Positions 1 through 9,369 of a stretch of 64,000 bases of DNA are shown one piece after another. Both the position numbers and the translations under genes were made by a program. This DNA is from Shimia aestuarii (lineage in GTDB: Bacteria; Pseudomonadota; Alphaproteobacteria; Rhodobacterales; Rhodobacteraceae), in the NCBI RefSeq assembly GCF_900114635.1, contig NZ_FOTQ01000006.1, positions 186,001 to 250,000 of the forward strand, written 5' to 3'. Within the stretch, counting starts at the first letter, position 1. Each line of letters opens with the position of its first letter. The notes under the pieces were generated by a model. The model did not search any database. It saw nothing but the letters and a program-made list of their open reading frames with translations, and had not been told where the DNA came from.

Positions 1-725
1 CACAGGTAAGCGCCGCCCTTGGCATCGCCCTTGACGATGCGTAAATAACCTTCGTCGATGAAGGGTTTCATGGCGATGCGATAGTAATCGGTCAGGTAGT
101 CATTGACCGGGTTCATCTTGAGGATCACGACCTGATTTTCGAGGATCAGCTTTTGTAGCACGTCCAGAGGCGTGATCGCCGCGACATTGCCGGCACCAAG
201 CACCAGTGCGACCTTGCCGAAACGATCCTTTTCCGGAGTGTCATAAGCAGTGGCTACGTGTTGTTTAAGATTGGAGGCGGTCACGCCGTCCTGCATCCAG
301 ACTTCCGCGGAAACACCTGATAGAAGCAGTCGATCCCACAGCGAATGGGGCAGGACCCGTACCGCCAATTGGCCGGTGGCAAGCTGCCGCGTGTGCAAGT
401 GGTCGACGAAGGATTTGCCCTGCATTTGCGACAGGGTGCTGATCAATCCATTGCATCCGGCCATGCAGGCATAAGGGCCGGCAATCCATTCTTCACCGGC
501 GACGGGGGTGCCCGGTTTCAAACCCTTCTTGCGGGCGGATTCCTCGGCCCAACCCTGGGACACGGACATGACTCCATCCTTCATTGCTGATAGAAGCCGG
601 ATGCGTTCGGGGATTGGGAGCCGTGCCCATTTGTCCTTGTTCGTATCGAGAATCGCCAGTGCGTCTTCGTATTCGTCGTAGAGAGCGTCCTGTCCCTCAA
701 GTGTTAGTTGGGCAGCATCAAGCAT
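1..725 (-). CDS. Aldehyde dehydrogenase family protein (partial, C-terminus off the window)
   Basis: The reverse strand reads an open frame from an ATG at 725-723 to the window edge, giving 241 residues that begin MLDAAQLTLEGQDALYDEYE. The segment VALVLGAGNVAAITPLDVL followed by an ENQVVILKMNPVN stretch is the Rossmann core of an aldehyde dehydrogenase or acyl-CoA reductase fold. The catalytic Cys and Glu would lie in the missing part. Its start is one base from the stop of the acyl-CoA ligase, so it is the third gene of the GMC dehydrogenase / ligase / ALDH operon. By context it oxidises an aldehyde made by the GMC enzyme. It is a divergent member, so the exact substrate is open. Confidence 0.8.
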   Translation of the reverse strand, partial: MLDAAQLTLEGQDALYDEYEDALAILDTNKDKWARLPIPERIRLLSAMKDGVMSVSQGWAEESARKKGLKPGTPVAGEEWIAGPYACMAGCNGLISTLSQMQGKSFVDHLHTRQLATGQLAVRVLPHSLWDRLLLSGVSAEVWMQDGVTASNLKQHVATAYDTPEKDRFGKVALVLGAGNVAAITPLDVLQKLILENQVVILKMNPVNDYLTDYYRIAMKPFIDEGYLRIVKGDAKGGAYL

Positions 726-726
726 G

Positions 727-2355
727 TCAGATACCTCTCTCGATCAGGATATTCGCGAATTTGTCGCGAAGTTTGTTCTTCAGCATCTTGCCTGTGGCAT
801 TGAGGGGGATTTCGTCAGTAAAGACGACGGCGTCGGGAACCTGCCAAGAGGCGACCTTGCCGTCATAAAGCGCGATGATGTCCGCCTCGGATGGGGCGGC
901 GCCTTCGGCTGGGACTGCGATTATGATCGGGCGTTCGTCCCACTTGGGATGCGCGGCGCCGATGGCAGCGGCCATGGCGATGCCCGGATGGGCCACGGCG
1001 ATGCCTTCGAGATCAACCGAGGAAATCCATTCGCCGCCCGACTTGATAATGTCCTTCGTGCGGTCGCGGATCACCATGAACCCGTCTGCGTCGATGGTCG
1101 ACACGTCGCCCGTGTCGAACCAGCCGTCTTCGGTCATTGTGCTTGTCTCCTGACCGAAATAGGTGTCGACCACCCAATGACCACGACATTGCAAAGCGCC
1201 TTCGGCCTTGCCGTCATGGGGCAGCGGGCTGCCCGCGTCATCCACGATTCGCAAATCGATGCCAAAGGGTGGACGCCCTTGGCCCAAGCGCAGAAGCCCC
1301 ATCGCATCGGCGTCTAGATCCGCATGTTTTCCCTTGGGCCGATTGGCGGTGCCAAGCGGCGAGGTCTCGGTCATGCCCCAGGCATGGATCGTGTCGCAGT
1401 CGTACTTGTCACGGAAGGTCGCGATCATCGACGGTGCCGCCGCCGACCCGCCAATCACGTTGCGGCGCAGAGTCTGCATCTTCGAGCCGCACTTTTCTGC
1501 CGCTGCCAGGAGCATCATCCAGATTGTTGGAACTCCCAGCGCCAGAGTCACCTTCTGGTCGTCGATCAACCCCAACAGGCTGTCCCCGTCAAGCATCGAC
1601 CCCGGCATCACCAGCTTGGCCCCGGTCATAGCTGCTGCATATGGGATGCCCCAAGCATTTGCATGGAACATTGGCACCACGGGGAGTATGACTTCTGCGC
1701 TCGACAGACTGAGGGCGTCGGGCAGCGAGATCGCGAAGGTGTGGATCATGGTCGAACGGTTGGAATAAAGCACACCTTTTGGGTTGCCGGTGGTGCCCGA
1801 CGTATAGCAGAGCGAGCAGGGGCTCTCTTCGTTGAACTGCGGCCACGTATAGTCGACATCACCTTTTTCGATCAGCTCGTCGAAAAAAATTACATCCGGG
1901 ATCGCCGCTACGACTTCTTCATCGCGCGGTCCCATGAAGACAAAGTGCTTGATCGTCTTGAGGTGGTCGCGCGTGCCGGTGATCAGCGGCATGAAGGTTT
2001 TGTCAAAGAAGATAGCCTTGTCGGCAGCATCGTTGCAGATGAAGATGAACTGCTGCGGTGCGAGGCGCGGGTTCAACGTGTGGCAGACCTTGCCCGATCC
2101 TGACACCGCGAACCAGATCTTGAGGTGGCGGTGGTTGTTCCAGGCCAGCGTAGCAATCCGGTCGCCTTCCTGCAGACCCAACGTGTCGAGTGCCGAAGCC
2201 AGTTTGCGCGAAGCTTCCGCCACTTCGCCCCAGTTGGTGACGTTCAGTTCGCCACTCGTCTCTCGGCTGACGATTTCGGTGTCGGTGTGATATTTGCCCG
2301 CGTGTACGACAAGGTCACTGACCAAAAGCGCGTTGCGCATCATGGAACCAAGCAT
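727..2355 (-). CDS. Acyl-CoA ligase (AMP-forming), DmdB / medium-chain fatty acid type
   Basis: This 542-residue cytoplasmic AMP-forming ligase activates a carboxylic acid to its acyl-CoA with ATP. It carries the P-loop [11 protein letters not shown] (about residues 184-194), the adenylation motif HAWGMTET, the GWFDTGD hinge, [14 protein letters not shown], and the catalytic lysine in [11 protein letters not shown] near the C-terminus. The N-terminus [19 protein letters not shown] resembles the methylmercaptopropionyl-CoA ligase (DmdB) and medium-chain ligase group. I chose the ATG at 2355 because AAGGAAAG sits just upstream; a longer frame to 2448 lacks family similarity there. It lies between the GMC dehydrogenase and the ALDH, which would supply its acid substrate. 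The exact chain is not readable from sequence. Confidence 0.88.
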   Translation of the reverse strand: MLGSMMRNALLVSDLVVHAGKYHTDTEIVSRETSGELNVTNWGEVAEASRKLASALDTLGLQEGDRIATLAWNNHRHLKIWFAVSGSGKVCHTLNPRLAPQQFIFICNDAADKAIFFDKTFMPLITGTRDHLKTIKHFVFMGPRDEEVVAAIPDVIFFDELIEKGDVDYTWPQFNEESPCSLCYTSGTTGNPKGVLYSNRSTMIHTFAISLPDALSLSSAEVILPVVPMFHANAWGIPYAAAMTGAKLVMPGSMLDGDSLLGLIDDQKVTLALGVPTIWMMLLAAAEKCGSKMQTLRRNVIGGSAAAPSMIATFRDKYDCDTIHAWGMTETSPLGTANRPKGKHADLDADAMGLLRLGQGRPPFGIDLRIVDDAGSPLPHDGKAEGALQCRGHWVVDTYFGQETSTMTEDGWFDTGDVSTIDADGFMVIRDRTKDIIKSGGEWISSVDLEGIAVAHPGIAMAAAIGAAHPKWDERPIIIAVPAEGAAPSEADIIALYDGKVASWQVPDAVVFTDEIPLNATGKMLKNKLRDKFANILIERGI

Positions 2356-2419
2356 CAGGTTCTTTCCTTTCGAGAAGTTTCTTGTCCGGCCCGCATTGGC
2401 GCGGCCCCGGAAATCGCGT

Positions 2420-4057
2420 TCACTCGGCGGCGACGGCAGCGGTAGCATGCTCGGCCTTGATCATGTCGGCGCATTTCTCGCCAATCATGATCGTCGGAGC
2501 GTTAGTATTGCCGGATACAAGCAGCGGCATCACCGAAGCGTCGGCCACGCGCAGTCCTTCCAGACCGCGCACCTTCAATTGTGGGTCGACCACCGCCATG
2601 TCATCCACGCCCATCTTGCAGGTGCCGACAGGGTGATAGACCGTGTCGGCCCGGGCGCGAATGTGGTCCTCCCATTCGGCATCAGTCATGTTGTCATGAG
2701 TGCCAAACAGTTCCTTGTGGGCATATTTTTTCATCGCAGGGGCCATGAGGATTTCGCGAGTTTTTCGTGCACCTTTGATCAGCGTCTGGAGATCGCGTTC
2801 GTCGCTCAGGAACTTGGGGTCGATGCCCGGTGCGTCCATCGGGTCAGCCGATTTCAGGAATACTTCGCCGCGTGAATGCGGGCGCAATACGCAGACATGG
2901 CAGGAGTACCCGTGACCGAGGTGCAGCTTGCGCGCGTGATCGTCGACGATTGATATCACGAAATGGGTTTGCACATCTGGTCGGTCGAGATTGGGGTCGG
3001 TTTTGAAGAACGACCCGGCTTCCGCGATAGTGGATGCAACCATCGAATTTCCGTGCTTGCGCCATTTGAAAATCTCGGAGGTGAGTTTCATCGTGGCGCG
3101 AACCCCGACGCCGATGTTGTCGGTGTCACGGGTCTTGTAGGCGAGGATGAAGTCAAGATGGTCCTGCAGGTTCTGTCCGACGCCGGAAAGTTCGTGCACC
3201 ATGTCGATCCCATGGCTCGTGATATCCTGCGGTCGACCAACCCCCGAGAGCTGTAGAAGCTGGGGCGATTGGAAAGCGCCACCGCAAAGGATGACCTCTT
3301 TGCCGGCGCGCGCTTCGAGATCCTTCTTGCCCTGCCGATACGCCACGCCCACTGCGCGCTTTCCCTCAAAGATGATGCGGGTCGCGCGCGCCTTTGTGAT
3401 CACCGTCAGGTTGGGGCGGCTTTTCATCACCGGGTGCAGATAGGCGGCGGCAGCTGAACAGCGTTCGCCATTCTTTTCCTTGCTATGAAACTGACTGCAC
3501 TGATAGAGCGCGGCGCCTTCGTTGTCGCCAGTGTTGAAGTCGGCAATCTCGCGAATCTGGACCTGGGTGTTTGCCTCGATGAAAGCGCGCGAGATCGGAC
3601 GGGGCGCCTTCTGGTCGGAGACCTGAAGTGGGCCACTATCGCCGTGATGGTCGTCCGCCCCATTTATGTTGTTCTCGGCTTTCTTGAAATAGGGCAGAAC
3701 CTCGTCCCAGCTCCAGCCGTCACAGCCTAGGCCGGCCCAGCTGTCATAGTCCTCTTTTTGACCGCGGATATAGAGCATGGCATTGATTGCAGAAGAGCCT
3801 CCTAGAGCGCGACCTCGCGGCTGGTAACCCTGCCGGCCCCTTAACCCTGGTTGAGGCACGGTCTTGAATGCCCAGTTATTTATCTTTCCATAGCCGGGCA
3901 GCATTGCGACAACCCCAATCGGCGCGCGCACGAGAATCCCGTCACCACTGCCTCCCGCTTCGAGCAGGCAGACTCGCACCTTGCGATCCTCGCTTAGCCG
4001 CGATGCAATGGTCGCCCCGGCCGATCCTCCTCCCACGATCACGAAATCAAAACTCAT
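2420..4057 (-). CDS. GMC family FAD-dependent alcohol dehydrogenase (choline dehydrogenase-like)
   Basis: This 545-residue flavoprotein oxidises an alcohol to an aldehyde. The N-terminal FAD-binding motif VIVGGGSAGATIASRL starts at about residue 5, followed by a glutamate-ending strand (LLEAGG). Both GMC signatures are present: GRALGGSSAINAMLYIRG and GGAFQSPQLLQLSGVG. The C-terminal active-site histidine is in YHPVGTCKMG and the second catalytic residue region in NTNAPTIMIGEKCADMI. The ATG at 4057 has a GGGAGGGG ribosome site, so the 326 upstream residues of the longer frame are spurious. It is the first gene of a minus-strand operon with the ligase (64-bp gap) and ALDH. Its sequence is close to choline dehydrogenase and AlkJ types; given the sulfatases across the divergent promoter, a desulfated alcohol is a plausible substrate. 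Confidence 0.88.
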   Translation of the reverse strand: MSFDFVIVGGGSAGATIASRLSEDRKVRVCLLEAGGSGDGILVRAPIGVVAMLPGYGKINNWAFKTVPQPGLRGRQGYQPRGRALGGSSAINAMLYIRGQKEDYDSWAGLGCDGWSWDEVLPYFKKAENNINGADDHHGDSGPLQVSDQKAPRPISRAFIEANTQVQIREIADFNTGDNEGAALYQCSQFHSKEKNGERCSAAAAYLHPVMKSRPNLTVITKARATRIIFEGKRAVGVAYRQGKKDLEARAGKEVILCGGAFQSPQLLQLSGVGRPQDITSHGIDMVHELSGVGQNLQDHLDFILAYKTRDTDNIGVGVRATMKLTSEIFKWRKHGNSMVASTIAEAGSFFKTDPNLDRPDVQTHFVISIVDDHARKLHLGHGYSCHVCVLRPHSRGEVFLKSADPMDAPGIDPKFLSDERDLQTLIKGARKTREILMAPAMKKYAHKELFGTHDNMTDAEWEDHIRARADTVYHPVGTCKMGVDDMAVVDPQLKVRGLEGLRVADASVMPLLVSGNTNAPTIMIGEKCADMIKAEHATAAVAAE

Positions 4058-4106
4058 TTTTCCCCTCCCTGATATCGCACTCGCGCTCGTCTGCGAGGCA
4101 TAGTGG

Positions 4107-4121
4107 CGCCAATACTTGGCG
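4107..4121. promoter_or_regulatory. Palindrome in the divergent promoter region
   Basis: A perfect inverted repeat CGCCAA-TAC-TTGGCG lies about 50 bp upstream of the GMC dehydrogenase start, in the 219-bp divergent gap that also serves the TRAP operon. The rest of the gap (about 4140-4215) is strongly AT-rich, as expected for promoters. It is a candidate operator for a regulator not encoded next to it. Confidence 0.35.
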
Positions 4122-4276
4122 AATCTCCACCCTTTCATCTTAACTTTGAGGATTAAGCAAAAAATATAGACATGTGTCCAGATTTTTAGTTTAGATAAAA
4201 TTTTCGAAAAGAATTGCGTGCGGATTCTCGGTTGGGGGGGAACCAAGTGTGCGCTCAAAAAACGGGAGGATATAGT

Positions 4277-5278
4277 ATGAAATTCAAAGTCTTGGCGAAA
4301 GCTGCGGCGATAGTCGGTTTGTTTGGTGGGGCGATTCCCGCCTCGGCCGAAACGGTTCTGAAGCTCGGTTCTGTGGCGCCTTCTGGCTCCCCTTGGGGCA
4401 AGTGGGCGGCCGGGGTTGCCGCCAAGATCGAGGAAGTTTCCGGGGGTGAAATGGAGGTCGACCTGTTGCTTGATGCACAGGCGGGTGATGAGCAGACGAT
4501 CCTGCGCCAGACCGCCAAAGGGCGGCTGGATATCGCGTTTGTTTCGAATGTGCCGATGACGCTGCTTAGTCAGGAACTGGCGATTCCGTCCTCGGCCTAT
4601 CTGTTTGACAGCGCTGAGCAGGGGACATGCGTGACGTATGAACATCTTTCCGACACCCTCGGCGAGATCATGGAAGGCGCCGGGGTTGTTCCTCTGACGT
4701 GGATGGAGGTGGGCCATTACGTACTCTTTTCGAAGGAGCCGCTGGCAACGCCCGCCGATCTCAAGGGCTTGAAGTTGCGGATCGCCCCGACGATTGCCGA
4801 TGCGGCGCTTGCCTCGGCCTGGGAGGTGCAGGGGGTGCCGATGGGGACCTCGGACACGATCCCAGCACTTCAAACCGGGACCGTTGATGCGGCCACATTT
4901 CCAACCGTTTTCGGGATCGGCATCGGAACGCATAAAGTCGCTCCTCATGTGACAGTCACGAACCATGCGCGGCTGATTGGGAGCGTTGCTGTGTCGGGCA
5001 GAACTTGGGCGCGGCTGAGCGAACAGGAAAAGCAATGGCTTGGCATCTTCACCTCAGCGGCCCCGAAGCTTACCGAAGGCATCCTCGGTGCGGAGGTCGC
5101 GCTTTTGAGCAAGCTTGAAGGTGCGGGAGTTCCCGTTAAACGGCTGAACGAGGCGGAAAATGCTGCCTGGAAAGCAGCGGCCAGCGGCGTGATGGATGCC
5201 GTGGTTGCCGAAGCCGGGGGCAAGGCTCAGGACGTGGCTGATGCTCTGGTTGCGGCCAAAGCGGCCTGCGGTTCCTGA
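4277..5278 (+). CDS. TRAP transporter substrate-binding protein (DctP family), system 1
   Basis: This 333-residue periplasmic binding protein has a cleavable signal peptide (MKFKVLAKAAAIVGLFGGA, likely cut after ASA). The mature start TVLKLGSVAPSGSPWGKWA is typical DctP. The conserved arginine that pairs with a ligand carboxylate or sulfonate in DctP proteins would be in the LKGLKLRIAPT segment. The ATG at 4277 has a GGGAGGA site. It heads an operon with the small and large TRAP membrane subunits and two sulfatases, so an organic sulfate ester is the inferred ligand. It diverges from the GMC dehydrogenase operon. Confidence 0.92.
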   Translation: MKFKVLAKAAAIVGLFGGAIPASAETVLKLGSVAPSGSPWGKWAAGVAAKIEEVSGGEMEVDLLLDAQAGDEQTILRQTAKGRLDIAFVSNVPMTLLSQELAIPSSAYLFDSAEQGTCVTYEHLSDTLGEIMEGAGVVPLTWMEVGHYVLFSKEPLATPADLKGLKLRIAPTIADAALASAWEVQGVPMGTSDTIPALQTGTVDAATFPTVFGIGIGTHKVAPHVTVTNHARLIGSVAVSGRTWARLSEQEKQWLGIFTSAAPKLTEGILGAEVALLSKLEGAGVPVKRLNEAENAAWKAAASGVMDAVVAEAGGKAQDVADALVAAKAACGS

Positions 5279-5300
5279 TCCCTAGTGCACGTCCGGGAAA

Positions 5301-5786
5301 ATGCCGATGCGACGCCTCTTTAGTAGCCTATTGAAGGTCGAGGGAGCCATTGCGGTTGCCGCGTACGCGGTGACCTGCGGCCTCTTGCTTGCGGATGTCG
5401 CGGCTCGCGAACTTGCCTCCCAATCGATTTGGGGGGCACAAAAACTGGCTGTGTTCGGAGCAATTATCGCGGGCATCCTGGGATTGAGCATCGCGGTTGG
5501 CAACAATGCCCACCTGCGTGCCAGTTTCGCGGATCGCATCCTGCCGTGGCACTGGGTGGACAGGGTTGGTGACCTGGTGTCGGCGCTGCTTTTTGCGGGT
5601 CTCTGTTGGTACGCCATCGTCTTTGTCAGTGAGAGCCTGACCTTCCGGGATCGGGCCGAGGTCATCAATATCCCGCTCTGGCCCATTCAACTGGTATTCC
5701 CATACGCATTTGGAACTGCGGCGCTCCGGCATTTCGTGTTCTTCCTGATGCCGGACGTGAAACCAGTTCCTGCTGGGGAGGGCTGA
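5301..5786 (+). CDS. TRAP transporter small permease (DctQ family), system 1
   Basis: This 161-residue membrane protein has four hydrophobic segments (about residues 10-32, 45-65, 88-108, 125-145), the usual DctQ topology. It pairs with the large permease that begins 4 bp later. The start codon is uncertain: ATG codons at 5301 and 5307 are in frame and neither has a strong ribosome site. The residues PIQLVFPYAFG near the C-terminus match the conserved DctQ end. Together with the DctP and DctM neighbours it forms a sodium-driven importer. Confidence 0.9.
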   Translation: MPMRRLFSSLLKVEGAIAVAAYAVTCGLLLADVAARELASQSIWGAQKLAVFGAIIAGILGLSIAVGNNAHLRASFADRILPWHWVDRVGDLVSALLFAGLCWYAIVFVSESLTFRDRAEVINIPLWPIQLVFPYAFGTAALRHFVFFLMPDVKPVPAGEG

Positions 5787-5789
5787 GCC

Positions 5790-7052
5790 ATGGACGTACT
5801 TGGCCTGATCACGGTTTTTGCCGGACTTCTTGTTCTGCGTCAGAGTGTCATTCTGATCCTTCTGGCGGCGACTGCCTATGTGCATCTTGTCTGGGGCGAC
5901 GGTCTGATCGTCTACCTGGTCGAGGATATTTGGACGGCGATGGACAACCCAGTTCTGTTGGCGATTCCAATGTTCATCATCGCCGGGGCGCTGATGTCGC
6001 GCGGGTCGATTGCCGCCCGGCTGATCGAGATCGTGCGGGCCGCGACGGAATGGATGCCGGGCGGGCTTGGCTTTGCCACGATCCTCAGCTGCGCGCTGTT
6101 CTCGGCAATCTCGGGCTCGTCCCCGGCAACCCTACTGGCCGTTGGCGCAATTATGTACCCCGCTCTCAAGGAGGCAGGGTATTCGCGGAGTTTCGCGCTT
6201 GGCTCGGTCACATCGGCGGGGACGCTTGGCATCATCATTCCGCCGTCGATTCCGTTGATCGTCTACGGAATTGTTACGGAAACCTCTATTGTCGATCTTT
6301 TCCTGGCCGGAGTCATTCCGGGCGTTCTTTTGACACTGGTGCTTGGCGCCTACAGCGTGATCATAAATCGACAGGTGAGGCGCACACCTTTTTCACTGGT
6401 ACGGCTGATCAAGGCCCTGCGGGCTGGGGTCTGGTCCTTGATGCTGCCGGTGATCCTATTGGGGGGCATCTATTCCGGCTTTTTCTCGCCCACCGAGGCT
6501 GCGGCAGTATCCGTCGGATATGCCATGTTGGTAGAGCTTTTTATTCACAGGGAATTGGGCGCAAAGGACTTTTTTGCCGTCGGTCTGCAAACCGCGCAAA
6601 TGCTAGGCACCTTGTTCCCCATCGTGGCTGTAGCCCTGTCGATCAAAACGGTCCTTGCAATCGAAGGCATCCCGCAGGACTTTGCAAGCTGGCTTCAGGG
6701 TGCCGTCAGCTCGAAAATTGCCTTCCTGCTGGTGGTCAATGCCGCGTTGTTGATCATCGGCTGCCTGATCGACGTGGTGTCAGCCATTCTGCTCTTGGGG
6801 CCGATCCTGTTCGTCGCCGCTCAGAGTTTTGGAATTCATCCGGTGCATTTCGGGATCATCATGGTGATCAATCTGGAGATTGGTCTCCTGACGCCGCCCG
6901 TAGGGCTGAACCTGCTAGTGGCCATGACGGCTTTTCGCGAAAAATTCCGCGATATCTGCGTTTCCGTGCTTCCTTTCATCGGGATCATGATTGCGGTGCT
7001 TTTGCTTGTCACTTTCTGGCCTGCCCTGTCCCTTGTCCTGCTCAACCCATAG
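5790..7052 (+). CDS. TRAP transporter large permease (DctM family), system 1
   Basis: This 420-residue polytopic membrane protein has about twelve hydrophobic segments. DctM hallmarks are visible: MFIIAGALMSRG, the AISGSSPATLLAVGAIMYP region, GTLGIIIPPSIPLIVYG, and the C-terminal EIGLLTPPVGLNLLV motif. Length is normal for DctM. It sits 4 bp after the small permease and 8 bp before the sulfatase, so the transporter and the sulfatases are probably co-transcribed. Confidence 0.93.
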   Translation: MDVLGLITVFAGLLVLRQSVILILLAATAYVHLVWGDGLIVYLVEDIWTAMDNPVLLAIPMFIIAGALMSRGSIAARLIEIVRAATEWMPGGLGFATILSCALFSAISGSSPATLLAVGAIMYPALKEAGYSRSFALGSVTSAGTLGIIIPPSIPLIVYGIVTETSIVDLFLAGVIPGVLLTLVLGAYSVIINRQVRRTPFSLVRLIKALRAGVWSLMLPVILLGGIYSGFFSPTEAAAVSVGYAMLVELFIHRELGAKDFFAVGLQTAQMLGTLFPIVAVALSIKTVLAIEGIPQDFASWLQGAVSSKIAFLLVVNAALLIIGCLIDVVSAILLLGPILFVAAQSFGIHPVHFGIIMVINLEIGLLTPPVGLNLLVAMTAFREKFRDICVSVLPFIGIMIAVLLLVTFWPALSLVLLNP

Positions 7053-7060
7053 GAACGTCC

Positions 7061-9316
7061 ATGACCAACGCATCAGACTTCGAGGGTTCAATCACACGTT
7101 ATGCGGCCGATTCACAGCCTTGGTGGCCGGAGCGCAAACGCCCGCGCGCGGGTTCCCCCAACATACTCGTGGTGTTGTTCGACGATGTCGGGTTTTCCGA
7201 TTTCGGATGCTACGGCTCATCCATCCGCACACCGGTGATCGACCGGTTGGCCAGCAATGGTCTGCGCTATACAGGATTTCACACGACCGCCATGTGTTCA
7301 ACCACCCGCGCCGCCATGTTGACGGGGCGCAATCACCATTCGGTGGGGATGGGGTGTCTGGCAAATTTCGACAGTGGCTATCCCGGGTATCGCGGCAAAA
7401 TCAGCCGTGAGGCGGGCACCATTGCGGAAATCTTGCGCCCCTCGGGCTATCGCAACTATATGGTGGGAAAGTGGCATGTCACGCCGCTGACCGAAAGTGG
7501 AGCAACCGGGCCTTTCGACGGCTGGCCGCTTGGGCGCGGCTTTGACCGATTTTATGGCTTTCTCGACGCCGAAACCGATCAGTATTCACCTGAGTTGGTG
7601 CGCGACAACGGCCATATTGACCCACCGGGCACCTTCGAGACCGGCTACCATCTCACGGAAGACCTGTTCGACAATGCCATCGGTTTCATCGCCAATCATA
7701 TCGCCGAATTGCCAGACACGCCCTGGATGACCTTCATCGCGCCGGGGGCGTGTCACGCGCCGCATCAAGCGCCGTTCGATTTGATCAAGAGTTATCACGA
7801 CGATTTCATTCATGGTTGGGATGTGGAGCGCGATCGGCGTCTGGCGCGGCAAAAACAGATGGGGATCGTGCCCAAGGCCACCGATTTGCCAGACCGGAAT
7901 CCCGGCGTTCAGGCGTGGCGCGCGCATAGCCCCGACGAACAGGCCGTCTTTTCTCGGCTGAACGCCGCCTATGCTGCGATGCTGGAACATACTGATCAGA
8001 ACCTTGGGCGATTAATCGATTTTCTCGAGGCCGCTGGCCAGCTTGACAACACCATCACCATTGTCCTGTCCGACAATGGCGCCAGCCAGGAAGGCGGGCC
8101 GTTGGGCTTTGTAAACGCCATGGGCCCCTATAACGGGTTGGAAGAGGACGTCGCAAAAAAACTTGCCCGCATTGACGCTATCGGCGGTCCCGACACCCAT
8201 TCGAACTTTCCCTGGGGGTGGGCCATGACCTCGAACACTCCCCTGCGCCGCTACAAGCAGAACACCCATGGCGGCGGCGTGCGTGATCCGTTGGTGGTCC
8301 ACTGGCCTGCGGGGCTGAAAGCGCGGGGCGAGTTGCGCCACCAATTCGCACATGTCAGCGATCTGGTGCCAACCTTGCTGGATGTGCTGGGCATCGAAGG
8401 CCCCAACCAGATCGGCGACGTGCCTCAGATGCCGTTCGAGGGCGAGTCATTCGCGGCCAGCTTTCACAATGCGAAGACCCCGGCACGGTCTCGCCCGCAG
8501 TATTTTGAGATGTTTGGCCATCGCGGGCTGTGGGCAGACGGATGGAAGGCGGTATCCTATCATGCGCCCGGCACACCCTTCGAAGAAGACGAATGGGAGC
8601 TTTACAACCTTGATCAGGACTTTTCGGAAGTTCACGATCTCGCTGATCAAGAGCCAGAACGGCTGAAGGCCATGATCGACCTGTGGTGGAAGGAAGCCGA
8701 GGCTTGCAAGGTGCTGCCGCTGGATGATCGCTTTGCCGAACGCTTTGCCGAGAACTCGGTGCGGTTCCAAGGTCACCGAACGGAATTTGTCTTTCATCGC
8801 GGAGTGGGGCACGTGCCGACCGATGTGGCTCCCGATGTACGTGCCCGCAACTACGCTATTGAAGCAGACGCAAGTATCCCCGAGGGCGGCGCTGAGGGCG
8901 TTCTAATTGCACACGGTGATGCAACGTCGGGCTATAGCCTTTATCTCCGTGATAGTCATCTTTGCTATTCGATCAACATTGGCGGCTCGGTGACGACGAT
9001 CAACTCGGACCGGCCTGTTCCCACCGGCGATGTCTCTTTGGGCCTGCGCGCGACGGTCGAGCCGGGTCTGCCGCATCGTGACTTTGAATTGCTGATCAAC
9101 GGTGAACCTGCGGGCGCAGGCCGCTCTCCCCGGGGATTTGCGATCCTGATTTCCTGGTCCGGGCTAGACATCGGGCGCGACAGAGGCACGACGGTTGTCG
9201 ACTACCCCGGCCCGTTCGAGTTCACGGGGTTCCTGCGCAAGGTCACGGTTCGCCTCGAAAAGCAGGACAAGATGGACAGCGCCGCGATGAGCAAGGTGGA
9301 AATCGCGCGGCAGTGA
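7061..9316 (+). CDS. Arylsulfatase-family (type I) sulfatase with variant CSTTR active-site motif
   Basis: This 751-residue PF00884 hydrolase would cleave a sulfate ester. The N-terminal metal site is ILVVLFDDVGFSDFGCYG (Asp41-Asp42). The position that becomes formylglycine lies in CSTTRAAMLTGRNHH (Cys79 to Arg83), where the usual third-position proline is threonine. A second metal cluster appears as LSDNGASQEGG, and a calcium/sulfate-site lysine is probably in VGKWHVTP. No signal peptide is seen, so it is likely cytoplasmic and acts after uptake. I chose the ATG at 7061 because it follows the TRAP permease by 8 bp; the longer frame overlaps that gene. No formylglycine-generating enzyme is in the window. 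The C-terminal 150 residues form a beta-rich extension typical of the long AtsA type. Confidence 0.88.
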   Translation: MTNASDFEGSITRYAADSQPWWPERKRPRAGSPNILVVLFDDVGFSDFGCYGSSIRTPVIDRLASNGLRYTGFHTTAMCSTTRAAMLTGRNHHSVGMGCLANFDSGYPGYRGKISREAGTIAEILRPSGYRNYMVGKWHVTPLTESGATGPFDGWPLGRGFDRFYGFLDAETDQYSPELVRDNGHIDPPGTFETGYHLTEDLFDNAIGFIANHIAELPDTPWMTFIAPGACHAPHQAPFDLIKSYHDDFIHGWDVERDRRLARQKQMGIVPKATDLPDRNPGVQAWRAHSPDEQAVFSRLNAAYAAMLEHTDQNLGRLIDFLEAAGQLDNTITIVLSDNGASQEGGPLGFVNAMGPYNGLEEDVAKKLARIDAIGGPDTHSNFPWGWAMTSNTPLRRYKQNTHGGGVRDPLVVHWPAGLKARGELRHQFAHVSDLVPTLLDVLGIEGPNQIGDVPQMPFEGESFAASFHNAKTPARSRPQYFEMFGHRGLWADGWKAVSYHAPGTPFEEDEWELYNLDQDFSEVHDLADQEPERLKAMIDLWWKEAEACKVLPLDDRFAERFAENSVRFQGHRTEFVFHRGVGHVPTDVAPDVRARNYAIEADASIPEGGAEGVLIAHGDATSGYSLYLRDSHLCYSINIGGSVTTINSDRPVPTGDVSLGLRATVEPGLPHRDFELLINGEPAGAGRSPRGFAILISWSGLDIGRDRGTTVVDYPGPFEFTGFLRKVTVRLEKQDKMDSAAMSKVEIARQ

Positions 9317-9369
9317 ATGACAATATTCGGGTTGCCCTGAGGTGATCCGTTTCAATCCAGGAGAAGTCA

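Noticed and set aside
5930-9316. A sulfatase start more than 1 kb upstream, giving a 1128-residue protein
   Set aside because: The extra part lies entirely within the TRAP large permease in another frame; the ATG at 7061 directly follows that gene.
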